From Hyphomicrobiales bacterium (GTDB lineage Bacteria > Pseudomonadota > Alphaproteobacteria > Rhodospirillales > JACKKN01), in NCBI GenBank assembly GCA_024236415.1, contig JACKKN010000007.1:62001-126000 (forward strand): a DNA stretch of 64,000 nucleotides, given 5' to 3'. Both the position numbers and the translations under genes were made by a program. The notes beneath the pieces are model-generated. The model was not told the DNA's origin. It saw nothing but the letters and a program-made list of their open reading frames with translations, and ran no database searches. Shown here in pieces: positions 1 through 8,014 of the stretch. Numbering within the stretch: position 1 is the stretch's first letter; each line of letters begins with the position of its first letter.

Positions 1-438
1 ATGGGCGTGGTGCTGCTGCTGTTTCACTTCTTCTGGGTGGTCATCGCCATCTTCCTGTTCGCGCTGTTCTTCAGCGCCGCGCCGCCGACCCTGGAATCCT
101 TCTTCCAGGAGGTCGTGTTCACCATCAGCGGCGCCGGGTTCCTGCTGTTGGGCACCCTGCTGGGCGCCTTCCTGGCGGTCGGCATCTTCGCCATCACCGC
201 GGTCTCGATCCCCATGCTGCTGGACCGGGACGTGGACGTGGTGACCGCCATCATGACCAGCCTGGTCGCCGTGCGCGAGAACTGGCAGGTGATGGTCGGG
301 TGGGCGGCCCTGATCGGCCTGGTCACGGCCGTCGGCCTGGCCAGCTTCTATGTCGGGCTGATCTTCGCCCTGCCGACCCTGGGCTACGCCACCTGGCACG
401 CCTACCGCGACCTGATCGGCGCCAAGCCGGCGGCGTGA
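1..438 (+). CDS. DUF2189-type membrane protein, C-terminal part (cut by window edge)
   Basis: The 145 residues visible are almost entirely hydrophobic, with about three to four membrane segments (around residues 3-25, 38-70 and 97-135), and end in a short polar tail. The pattern, including a cytoplasmic loop with MLLDRDVDVVTAI and the motif ATWHAYRDL near the end, fits the C-terminal half of DUF2189 inner-membrane proteins, which are usually about 250 residues. The reading frame is open from base 1, so the true start probably lies upstream and the ATG at base 1 need not be the initiator. Function unknown; members often lie near respiratory genes, but no such context is visible here. Confidence 0.6.
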   Translation: MGVVLLLFHFFWVVIAIFLFALFFSAAPPTLESFFQEVVFTISGAGFLLLGTLLGAFLAVGIFAITAVSIPMLLDRDVDVVTAIMTSLVAVRENWQVMVGWAALIGLVTAVGLASFYVGLIFALPTLGYATWHAYRDLIGAKPAA

Positions 439-469
439 GCGCCGCCGGTCCGCGGGGTCGGCGCGCGGG

Positions 470-769
470 TCAGGCGTAATAGATGTTGACGTACTTGAAG
501 CACATCACGCGCAGGCAGGACGCCAGGTTCTTCTCGTTGGCGATCTGACACTGGTCGTGGATCAGCTCGATCATTTCGGGCAGGGTCACGCCATGGTCCC
601 GCGCCATGCCCTCCAGCGCGTTCCAGAACGCCCGTTCCAGGCGGATGGTGGTGGAATGGCCGTGGATGCGGAAGCCGCGCTTCTGCGGCATGAACTCGGC
701 CTTCTGGTCCGTCGTGCAGGCATTGAACATGTGCGCGAGCGGGCTGTCGTGCGCCAGGCTGATGCCCAT
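470..769 (-). CDS. Ribbon-helix-helix domain protein
   Basis: A 99-residue protein. Residues about 30-75 carry a beta strand (STTIRLERAFWNALEGMA) followed by two helices, the layout of the RHH_4-type ribbon-helix-helix DNA-binding fold common in alphaproteobacteria. It is therefore probably a small dimeric DNA-binding regulator; its target is not evident. The rest of the chain contains two cysteines (CQIANEKNLASCL) of unknown role. It is convergent with the DUF2189 gene and lies downstream of pap on the same strand, 142 bases away. No partner toxin gene is adjacent, so an antitoxin role is not supported. Confidence 0.7.
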   Translation of the reverse strand: MGISLAHDSPLAHMFNACTTDQKAEFMPQKRGFRIHGHSTTIRLERAFWNALEGMARDHGVTLPEMIELIHDQCQIANEKNLASCLRVMCFKYVNIYYA

Positions 770-860
770 GGTTCCATCCTCCCGTTCCGGGACCCCCGCG
801 CCGGGCGGTCCGTCGGCGACGGATGGTACGGCTTTTCCGCCCGCCTGTCATGGGTCGGGC

Positions 861-890
861 GGGGCCGGACGGGGCCGGGCGGGGCCGGGC
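861..890. repeat. Ten-base GC tandem repeat, three copies
   Basis: Three consecutive 10-base units, GGGGCCGGAC, GGGGCCGGGC and GGGGCCGGGC, with a degenerate fourth unit (851-860) before them. They lie between the end of pap and the start of the ribbon-helix-helix gene. The unit is close to one helical turn, and such runs are prone to slippage. No function can be assigned. Confidence 0.6.
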
Positions 891-911
891 ACGGGAACGT
901 GAAGGCGCGGC

Positions 912-2444
912 TCAGCCTTCCAGCCGGGCCTGCAGGCGGTCGCACAGGGTGCGCACGACCTTCAGGCGGGCGAACCGCTTGTCGTTGCCCTCGACCAGGG
1001 TCCACGGGGCGATCAGGGTGCTGGTCCGTTCCACCATCTCGTTGACGGCCAGTTCGTACTCGTCCCACTTCTCCCGGTTGCGCCAGTCCTCGTCGGTCAG
1101 CTTCCAGCTCTTGTAGGGGGTCACCTCGCGGTTCTTGAATCGGGCCTCCTGCTCTTCCTTGGTGATGTTCATCCAGAACTTCAGCAGCAGGCTGCCGTGC
1201 TCGACCAGTTGGGCCTCGAAATCGTTGATCTCGGCGTAGGCGCGGCCCCACTCCTCGTCGCTGGCGAAATGCTCCACACGTTCGACCAGCACGCGCCCGT
1301 ACCAGCTGCGGTCGAACACGGTCAGGCGGCCGGCGCGCGGAATATGGCGCCAGAACCGCCACAGGTAGTGCCGCGCCGCCTCCTCGTCCGTGGGCGCGGC
1401 GAAGGGCAGGACGCGGTAGTCCCGCGCGTCCAGGGCCGACACCATGCGCCGGATGGTGCCGCCCTTGCCGCCGGCGTCCCAGCCCTCGAACACCGCCAGG
1501 GTGGAGAACCCGGCCGCCTTGCTCTGGCGGTACAGGGCGTTCAGGCGGGCGCGCAGCTTCCTGATCTCGGTCCGGTAGGTCTCGCGGCTGACGGCCTGAT
1601 CCATGTCCAGCTTGTCGAGGATGGACGGCTGGCCGTTGAGGACCGTGGTCGGCGCCTTGTCGGCCTTGCCCTTGCCGGTCGCCGCCTCGCGCCGGGATTT
1701 CCGCATCTCGGCCGAGATCTTGAGTTCCGCCTCGCGGTGTTTCAGGTGCTTGCGCACGGCGTCGCGGATGGTGGACAGCACCGTCAGCGAGCGATAGCGG
1801 TTGTCCTTGCCTTCGACGATCATCCACGGCGCGTCGCCGGTGCTGGTGCGCATGATGGTGCGTTCGGCGGTGGCGATGAACCGGTCGTAGTTCTTGTAGT
1901 TCTTCCAGTCCGCCTTGGTCACCCGCCAGCTCTGGTCCGGGTCCCGCTCCAGTTTCTTCAGGCGCTTCTTCTGCTCGGGTTGGCTCAGGTGCATCCAGAA
2001 CTTGAGCACCAGGGCGCCGTCGTCCGTCAGCGTCTTCTCGAAGCTGTTGATGCGGTCCAGCGTCGCGTCCAGGTCGGCGCGGTCGGTGCCGCCATAGACG
2101 TGGTCGAGCACCGGCCGCGAATACCAGGCGCTGAGGTAGATGGCGAACTGGCCCTTGGGCGGCAGGTCGCGCCAGTAGCGCCAGTACTCCGGCTTCTCGA
2201 TCTCCTCGCGGGTCGGGTCGCCGTACACCTGGGTCTGGATCCAGCGCGGGTCCATCCATTCGTTCAGCAGGTTGGCGGATTCGCTCTTGCCGGCGCCGTC
2301 GACGCCGGCGAACACCAGGATGACCGGAAAGTCGGCCCGGCGCAGGTTCTGCTGGATCTCCACCATCTCGGTGCGCAGCGCCGGTGCGATGCGGTCGAAT
2401 TCCTCCTTCGCGATCTTGCGGCCCAGTTCAGCGGCTTCGAACAT
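912..2444 (-). CDS. pap: Polyphosphate:AMP phosphotransferase (two-domain PPK2)
   Basis: A 510-residue cytoplasmic enzyme made of two PPK2 domains in tandem. The first (about residues 35-240) has the Walker A-like loop GVDGAGKSES, and the second (about 290-500) has GWDAGGKGGTI. Tandem PPK2 proteins of this length are class II polyphosphate:AMP phosphotransferases, which use polyphosphate to turn AMP into ADP. The lid motifs with conserved Arg/Trp (YWRYWRDLPPKGQ; RHYLWRFWRHIPRAGR) occur in both halves. The ATG is preceded by a purine-rich ribosome site (GGAAAGGGGGG, read on the minus strand). It is divergent from the SpoIIE-Mla operon with 194 bases between. Confidence in the family is high; ADP/GDP preference is not readable. 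Confidence 0.93.
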   Translation of the reverse strand: MFEAAELGRKIAKEEFDRIAPALRTEMVEIQQNLRRADFPVILVFAGVDGAGKSESANLLNEWMDPRWIQTQVYGDPTREEIEKPEYWRYWRDLPPKGQFAIYLSAWYSRPVLDHVYGGTDRADLDATLDRINSFEKTLTDDGALVLKFWMHLSQPEQKKRLKKLERDPDQSWRVTKADWKNYKNYDRFIATAERTIMRTSTGDAPWMIVEGKDNRYRSLTVLSTIRDAVRKHLKHREAELKISAEMRKSRREAATGKGKADKAPTTVLNGQPSILDKLDMDQAVSRETYRTEIRKLRARLNALYRQSKAAGFSTLAVFEGWDAGGKGGTIRRMVSALDARDYRVLPFAAPTDEEAARHYLWRFWRHIPRAGRLTVFDRSWYGRVLVERVEHFASDEEWGRAYAEINDFEAQLVEHGSLLLKFWMNITKEEQEARFKNREVTPYKSWKLTDEDWRNREKWDEYELAVNEMVERTSTLIAPWTLVEGNDKRFARLKVVRTLCDRLQARLEG

Positions 2445-2638
2445 GGCGTACCCCCCCTTTCCTGTCTGTCCCTTGGCCGGGACCGGCTCGGCCTTGCCGC
2501 GCCCGAGCGGTCCACTGCGCCTACCTTACAGTTTTGTTTCCAATGAATAAACAGCCGTCACCAGGGGCCGTTTCCGCAACCGGTGCGCGGGTGCGGCGCC
2601 CGTTTGCCCGCAGGTATGAATAGGTGCATTATACGGCC

Positions 2639-4405
2639 ATGAATGACCTGAGCCTGACCGCCCCGGCCCTGACCGCAGCGGATGGGGCGGTGGAAGTCAC
2701 CGACCATCTGGAACTGCTGGCCGTCATGGGTCGCGATTTCGCGTCGACCCTGGACATCGACGCCACCATCCTCAAGGCGCTCGAGCACATCATCCGCCAC
2801 CTGCACGCCGAAGGCGGCGCCGTGTTCCTGCTGGAGGACGAGGGCCGCACCCTGCACTGCACAAGCTGCGTCGGCGCCACCGACATCACCGGGCTGAAGC
2901 TGAACAGCGACCAGGGCATCGTCGGCCGCAGCGTGCAGGAAAACCGCGGCGAGATCGTCCGCGACGTGGCCAAGGACCCGAACTTCAACCACACCGTGGA
3001 CGAGAAGACGGGCTTCACCACCCGGTCCATCCTGTGCGCGCCCATGAGCGTGAAGGACGAGCGCATCGGCGCCATCGAGCTGGTCAACAAGTCCGGCGGC
3101 GACGGCCTGTTCAGCCAGGAGGACCTGCAGATCCTGGAGGTGCTGAGCGTTTCCGCCGCCCTGGCGATCCTCAACGCGCGCATGGCCGAGGCCCTGGTGG
3201 AGCAGGAGCGCGTGCGCCGCGAGCTGGAGCTGGCCGCCGAGATCCAGCGCAGCCTGCTGCCCGAGGCGCCCCTGGACGGGTTCCCCCTGTACGGGGTCAA
3301 CGTGCCGGCGCGCAAGGTTTCCGGCGACTTCTACGACTTCTTCGTGCTCGCCGACGGGCGCATCTGCTTCAACCTGGGCGACGTTTCGGGCAAGGGCATG
3401 AACGCGGCCCTGCTGATGGCCAAGACCGCCAGCATCTTCCGCTGCCTGGGCAAGACGATCCCCGAGCCCGGCCGCCTCATGTCCCGGGTCAACGCCGAGG
3501 TCTGCGAGACCGCCACCCGCGGCATGTTCGTGACCATGGTCGGCGGCGTCCTGGACCCGCGGACCGGCCGGGTGGTGCTGGCCAACGCCGGCCACGAGCC
3601 GCCCCTGGTGCGCGCCGCCGACGGCACCTTCACCGCCATCGCCGCCGAGGCGCCGCCGCTGGGCATCGCACCGCCCCTGGACCCCGACGACACCTACCCC
3701 GAAACCGAGCTGTGGCTGAACGACGAGACCCTGTACATCTTCACCGACGGGGTCACCGAGGGGTACCTGTCCGACGGCGGCACGCTGGAATCCAGCGGCC
3801 TGCAGCGGCTGCTGAACGACTACAGCGGCCTGCCCGTGCGCCAGCGGCTGGACAAGGTGGTCGCGGTGCTGAACCGGGGCGACAACGCCCTGCGCGACGA
3901 CCTGACCGTGCTGGCGGTGGAGGACGGCCGGATCTGGGCCGCCACCGCGGCAACCGACGCCGGGCCGGCGGCCGAGGAGGTTCCGGACCGGAACGGCGAG
4001 GAGCTGCTGGTGCTGGAGGTGCCGGCCCGCGCCGACCGCCTGAAGCTGGTGCGCAACGCCGTGTCCGAGACCGCCACCCTGTGCGGCTGCGACGAATCCG
4101 TGGCCCGCGACATGGTGATTGCCGTGGACGAGGCCTGCCAAAACGTCATCCGCCATGCCTACGGGTCCACCGGCGAGGGCAGCCTGGTGCTGGAAATTCG
4201 TCGCGGCGACGGAGAAATTGTGTTTTTCTTGCGTGACTTCGCGAACACGATCGATGTCGAGGCGGTCCGGCCGCGGGACCTGGACGACATCAGACCCGGT
4301 GGGCTGGGCACCCACTTCATGCGCGCGGTCATGGACGAGGTGGCGTTTCAACCGCCGCCGCAGGGGGGCGGCAACCTGTTGAAGATGACAAAACGAATAG
4401 CTTGA
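2639..4405 (+). CDS. GAF-SpoIIE phosphatase fused to an RsbW-like kinase domain
   Basis: A 588-residue soluble regulator. Domains are GAF (about 20-180), a short helical linker (EIQRSLLPEAP, 201-211), a PP2C/SpoIIE phosphatase (215-430) and a histidine-kinase-like ATPase of the RsbW type (455-588). Phosphatase metal ligands are intact: D230 in SGDFYD, D248 in GDVSGKG, D370 in TDGVTEG and DD at 420-421. The kinase domain keeps its N-box (DEACQNVIRHA, E498/N502) and a GGLG box (554-557). By family logic, the phosphatase removes, and the kinase adds, phosphate on the serine of a STAS partner, and the next gene is exactly that. The ATG at 2639 is preferred over an upstream GTG at 2624. It is the first gene of the mla-like operon. 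Confidence 0.9.
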   Translation: MNDLSLTAPALTAADGAVEVTDHLELLAVMGRDFASTLDIDATILKALEHIIRHLHAEGGAVFLLEDEGRTLHCTSCVGATDITGLKLNSDQGIVGRSVQENRGEIVRDVAKDPNFNHTVDEKTGFTTRSILCAPMSVKDERIGAIELVNKSGGDGLFSQEDLQILEVLSVSAALAILNARMAEALVEQERVRRELELAAEIQRSLLPEAPLDGFPLYGVNVPARKVSGDFYDFFVLADGRICFNLGDVSGKGMNAALLMAKTASIFRCLGKTIPEPGRLMSRVNAEVCETATRGMFVTMVGGVLDPRTGRVVLANAGHEPPLVRAADGTFTAIAAEAPPLGIAPPLDPDDTYPETELWLNDETLYIFTDGVTEGYLSDGGTLESSGLQRLLNDYSGLPVRQRLDKVVAVLNRGDNALRDDLTVLAVEDGRIWAATAATDAGPAAEEVPDRNGEELLVLEVPARADRLKLVRNAVSETATLCGCDESVARDMVIAVDEACQNVIRHAYGSTGEGSLVLEIRRGDGEIVFFLRDFANTIDVEAVRPRDLDDIRPGGLGTHFMRAVMDEVAFQPPPQGGGNLLKMTKRIA

Positions 4406-4413
4406 GGGGCGAC

Positions 4414-4749
4414 ATGAACTACGAGGTGAGGGAAGAGCACGGGGCGGTCGTGGTGGCGCTGGAAGGTGACGTCGACCTCGAAAGTTCGCCCACGGCGCGC
4501 AAGGTCCTGCTGGAAGCCGTGAAGCGGAAAGCCCCCGTTTTCGTCGACATGTCCCGCGTGTCCTATATCGACAGCTCCGGGGTCGCGTCCCTGGTCGAGG
4601 CCCTGCAGACGGCGCGCAAGGCGAAGACCGGTTTCGCCCTCGCGTCGGTCAGCGATGCCGCCCGGCGGGTCCTGGAACTGGCCCGCCTGGACAAGGTGTT
4701 CACCATCCACGGGTCGGTGTTGGACGCGCTGAGCCAGGTCAAGTCCTGA
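4414..4749 (+). CDS. STAS-domain protein (anti-sigma antagonist / MlaB-like)
   Basis: A 111-residue single STAS domain. It keeps the phosphoacceptor motif of SpoIIAA/RsbV proteins, YIDSSGVASL, with Ser54/Ser55 as candidate sites. The ATG at 4414 is 5 bases after GAGGGG; a TTG at 4402 overlapping the previous stop is less likely. It lies between a kinase/phosphatase fusion and mlaE. In E. coli the Mla transporter has a STAS subunit, MlaB, bound to the MlaF ATPase, so this protein may be the MlaB equivalent, a partner-switch antagonist, or both. The fold is certain; the partner is inferred from position. Confidence 0.88.
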   Translation: MNYEVREEHGAVVVALEGDVDLESSPTARKVLLEAVKRKAPVFVDMSRVSYIDSSGVASLVEALQTARKAKTGFALASVSDAARRVLELARLDKVFTIHGSVLDALSQVKS

Positions 4750-4764
4750 TACGAAGGGGGGAAC

Positions 4765-5562
4765 GTGGCTTCCATCGGCAATTTCGTCGAACGGGTCGGT
4801 CGCGCCACCGTCGCCGCGGTGGAAGAGGTCGGCAACGGCGGCGTTCTGGTGGTGCAGTCCCTGTACTGGGTCTTCGTCGGCGCGCAGCAGCGCCAGCCGG
4901 TGCGGATCGCCTCGGTCTTCGTGCAGATGATGGAGATCGGCATCAAGGCGGTTCCCATCATCGCCATGCTGGCGGCCACCATCGGCATGATGCTGGCCAT
5001 TCAGAGCATCTACACCCTGCGCATCTTCGGCGCCGAATCCCGGGTCACCATCGGCATCGCCCTGTCGGTGACCCGCGAGTTCGCGCCCCTGATCACCGGC
5101 ATCCTGGTGGCCGGGCGGTCCGGGTCGGCCCTGGCCGCCCGCATCGGCACCATGAAGATCAACCAGGAGATCGACGCCCTGCACGTGATGGGCATCAACC
5201 CGGTCCGGTTCCTGGTGGTGCCGGCCCTGCTGGCCAGCGTGGTCATGGTGCCGTCGCTGACCATCTTCAGCGACTTCATGGGCCTGCTGGCCGCCGGCCT
5301 GTACATCAACCTCGAGCTGGGCATCAGCCTGGCCGCCTATGTCAGCGAGCTGCAGGCCGTGCTGCACGTGGACGACGTCATGCACGGCCTGGGCAAGAGC
5401 ATGATCTTCTCGGTGCTGATCGCCGTCATCGGCGTGGTCAACGGCGCCTCGGTCACCGGCGGCGCCGAGGGCGTGGGCAAGGTCACCACCCGGGCCGTGG
5501 TGCTGTCCATCTCGGCGATCATCGTCACCGACATGATCTTCGCCTTCGTGGCGACGCGCTAG
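4765..5562 (+). CDS. mlaE: MlaE-family ABC transporter permease
   Basis: A 265-residue MlaE (DUF140) permease with an amphipathic N-terminal helix, then five to six membrane segments. The family signature is present around residues 110-150 (TREFAPLITGILVAGRSGSA and, further on, QEIDALHVMGINP). It is the membrane core of an MCE lipid transporter working with MlaF and MlaD. The start is GTG at 4765, just after AAGGGGGGAAC. The 15-base gap to the STAS gene and 13-base gap to mlaF indicate one transcript. The substrate is probably phospholipid, as for family members; this is not proven by sequence. Confidence 0.93.
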   Translation: MASIGNFVERVGRATVAAVEEVGNGGVLVVQSLYWVFVGAQQRQPVRIASVFVQMMEIGIKAVPIIAMLAATIGMMLAIQSIYTLRIFGAESRVTIGIALSVTREFAPLITGILVAGRSGSALAARIGTMKINQEIDALHVMGINPVRFLVVPALLASVVMVPSLTIFSDFMGLLAAGLYINLELGISLAAYVSELQAVLHVDDVMHGLGKSMIFSVLIAVIGVVNGASVTGGAEGVGKVTTRAVVLSISAIIVTDMIFAFVATR

Positions 5563-5575
5563 GACGGGGTGGGGC

Positions 5576-6406
5576 ATGGCGGACGCACCGGATACCGTGA
5601 AGAAGGTCCTGGAGGTCACCGACCTGGTGACCCACTACGGCCCGCGCCTGATCCTCAAGGGCGTGTCCATGAGCGTGCGCGACGGCGAGATCATGGTGAT
5701 CATGGGCGGCAGCGGCTCGGGCAAGTCGACCCTGCTGCGCCACCTGATGGTGCTGGAGCGCAAGACCTCGGGCACGGTCAGGCTGCTGGGCGAGGACATC
5801 GACAAGCTCAGCGCCCGCGAGCTGAACGACCTGCGCAAGAAGACCGGGGTGGCCTTCCAGGGCGGCGCCCTGTTCAGCTCCATGACCGTGGGCGAGAACA
5901 TCATGCTGCCGCTGTACGAGCACACCGACCTGGACCCCATGACCATGGAGATCATGGCCCGCATGAAGCTCGAGGTGGTGAACCTGGCCGGGTTCGAGCA
6001 CCTGATGCCGTCCGAGCTGTCGGGCGGCATGATCAAGCGCGCCGCGGTGGCCCGCGCCATCATCATGGACCCCAAGGTGCTGTTCATGGACGAGCCGTCG
6101 GCGGGGCTCGACCCGGCCGTGTCGTCGTCCCTGGACGACCTGATCCTGCGCCTGCGCGACGCCATGAACATGAGCATCGTGGTGGTGACCCACGAACTGG
6201 AAAGCGCCTTCAAGATCGCCGACCGGATCACCGTCCTGGACAAGGGCGAGATCCTGTTCATCGGCACGGTCGAGGAACTGCGCGCCCATCCCAGCGAGCG
6301 GATCCAAAACTTGCTTAACCGACGCGCGGAAGACGATACAATCGACCCGGACGAATACCTCAGCCGCCTGACCGGCGACACGACAGTGGGCACGGCAACC
6401 CTATGA
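5576..6406 (+). CDS. mlaF: MlaF-family ABC transporter ATPase
   Basis: A 276-residue ATP-binding subunit with Walker A GGSGSGKST (about residues 44-52), the signature LSGGMIKRAAVARA, Walker B VLFMDEPSAGLDP and the switch-histidine region VVVTHELES. The C-terminal extension after about residue 245 (LLNRRAEDDTIDPDEYL) resembles the tail that contacts the partner protomer or MlaB in MlaF proteins. It powers lipid movement through MlaE. The ATG at 5576 follows GGGGTGGGG. Its last four bases (ATGA) overlap the mlaD start, showing translational coupling. Confidence 0.94.
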   Translation: MADAPDTVKKVLEVTDLVTHYGPRLILKGVSMSVRDGEIMVIMGGSGSGKSTLLRHLMVLERKTSGTVRLLGEDIDKLSARELNDLRKKTGVAFQGGALFSSMTVGENIMLPLYEHTDLDPMTMEIMARMKLEVVNLAGFEHLMPSELSGGMIKRAAVARAIIMDPKVLFMDEPSAGLDPAVSSSLDDLILRLRDAMNMSIVVVTHELESAFKIADRITVLDKGEILFIGTVEELRAHPSERIQNLLNRRAEDDTIDPDEYLSRLTGDTTVGTATL

Positions 6407-7395
6407 AGAGCAACAAGATCAACTACTTCATCGTGGGCACCTTCGTGATCGCCATGATCGTGGGGCTGGTGGGCGCGGTCGCCATGCTGACCGGGTACTC
6501 GGGTTCCACCGACACCTACTACGCGGTCTATCGCAACATCACCGGGGTCAAGTTCGGAACCCAGGTGATGTACGAGGGCTATCCCATCGGCCAGGTGACC
6601 GAAGTGACCCCGACCCCGGACGACCAGGGCATGAAGTTCCGCGTCGACCTGGAGGTCATCGAGGGCTGGCGCATCCCCGCCGACAGCCAGGCGCAGATCG
6701 CCGCCCCGGGCCTGCTGGCGGCGGTGACCATCAGCATCGCCGCCGGCGGCAGCCAGTCCATGCTGGACCCCGGCGCCGAGGTGACGAGCCGCGAGGCGGA
6801 AAACATCTTCACCGTCGTGTCCTCGGTCGCCGACGAGGTCGGCCGCCTGTCGCGCGAGGACGTGCGGCCCCTGCTGAAGAACCTGGACAAGGCGGTCGTC
6901 TCCATCAACAACCTGCTGGAAACCGACGTCCAGGTCCTGATGAGCGACCTGCACGCCCTGTATGCCGACGTCGGCGGCCGGCTGCCGGGGATCGTCAAGG
7001 ATATGGAGGTGTTCTCGGCCAACATCCGCGACAGCTCGCAGAAGGTGCGCGGCTTCCTCAGCACCGAGAACGTGCAGATGCTGGAAACCGTGTTGGTCAA
7101 CGTGGACGGCGCCGCCACCAACCTGGCCCAGTTGAGCCAGGGCCTGGAGGCCACCCGCCGCAAGCTGGACAAGGTCATCGAGTCGGTGGACGCCACGGTC
7201 GGCGAGAACCGCGAGGACGTGCGCAAGTCGGTGGCCGAGATGCGCTACGTGGCCGAGGCGGTCTCGCGCCACATCGACGAGATCAATCAAAACCTGGATG
7301 GCGCGGCCCGGAACATGTATGAATTCACGCGCCAGATCCGCCAGAATCCGGGGCTGCTGATCAGCGGCACCAAGCCGGAACAGAAATCGCGCTAG
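6403..7395 (+). CDS. mlaD: MlaD-family MCE-domain protein
   Basis: A 330-residue inner-membrane-anchored periplasmic protein. One membrane helix (about residues 9-30) is followed by an MCE domain (about 40-120, including YRNITGVKFGTQVMYEGYPIG) and a long helical region (about 140-320). MCE proteins form hexameric rings that bind lipid and sit on MlaE. The helical C-terminus is longer than in E. coli MlaD (about 183 residues) and may form a tube or bridge, as in longer MCE proteins (inference). Start ATG overlaps the mlaF stop. Confidence 0.92.
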   Translation: MKSNKINYFIVGTFVIAMIVGLVGAVAMLTGYSGSTDTYYAVYRNITGVKFGTQVMYEGYPIGQVTEVTPTPDDQGMKFRVDLEVIEGWRIPADSQAQIAAPGLLAAVTISIAAGGSQSMLDPGAEVTSREAENIFTVVSSVADEVGRLSREDVRPLLKNLDKAVVSINNLLETDVQVLMSDLHALYADVGGRLPGIVKDMEVFSANIRDSSQKVRGFLSTENVQMLETVLVNVDGAATNLAQLSQGLEATRRKLDKVIESVDATVGENREDVRKSVAEMRYVAEAVSRHIDEINQNLDGAARNMYEFTRQIRQNPGLLISGTKPEQKSR

Positions 7396-7414
7396 GCGCG
7401 GCTCGGGGGGAAGG

Positions 7415-8014
7415 GTGAAACGGAACGTCCTCGCAACGATCGTGCTGGTGATGCCACTGCTGGCGGCCTGCGCCGCCCAGGAGGCGGCACCCGAGGATTC
7501 CTTCTATCGCCTGGAGGCGCCGGCGCCGGCGGCCCGGTTCGCGCCGCCCAAGCTGAACGGAATCCTGGAGGTCGAGCGGTTCATCGCCGACGGCGTCACC
7601 GCCGGGCGCCCCATCGCCTATTCCGACGCCGGCCATCCGCACGAGGTCAAGGAATACCACTACCACTTCTGGATCCAGCCGCCGACCGTCATGCTGCGCG
7701 ACGCGCTGGTGGAATTCTTGCGCGCCGCCAACGTCGCCCCGGCCATCGTCACCCCCGACAACCGCGTGTCGTCCGTGTACGAGCTGACCGGCAAGATCGT
7801 GCGCATGGAAAAGGTGACCGGCGGCACGCCCAAGGGCGTCCTGGTGCTGGAGCTGGCCCTGCGCCAGACCGACACCGACCGGCTGATGTTCCTGCGCACC
7901 TATACCGCCGAGACGGCCGCCGACAGCGACAGCGTGGCCGACGCCGTCACGGCCCTGAACCGGGCCTTCGCCGACATCTGCGCCCGGTTCGGCGCCGACC
8001 TGTCGAAGATTTGA
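7415..8014 (+). CDS. ABC-type transport auxiliary lipoprotein (PqiC/YmbA-like)
   Basis: A 199-residue predicted lipoprotein. The signal peptide ends in the lipobox LLAAC, with the modified Cys at about residue 19. The mature part, beginning SFYRLEAPAP and running to the end, matches the ABC transport auxiliary family (PF03886-type) usually encoded next to MCE systems and placed in the outer membrane. It would link the MlaD tube to the outer membrane. The start is GTG at 7415 after GGGGGGAAGG. It is the last member of the mla-like set; its stop overlaps the possible TTG start of the methyltransferase. Confidence 0.85.
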   Translation: MKRNVLATIVLVMPLLAACAAQEAAPEDSFYRLEAPAPAARFAPPKLNGILEVERFIADGVTAGRPIAYSDAGHPHEVKEYHYHFWIQPPTVMLRDALVEFLRAANVAPAIVTPDNRVSSVYELTGKIVRMEKVTGGTPKGVLVLELALRQTDTDRLMFLRTYTAETAADSDSVADAVTALNRAFADICARFGADLSKI

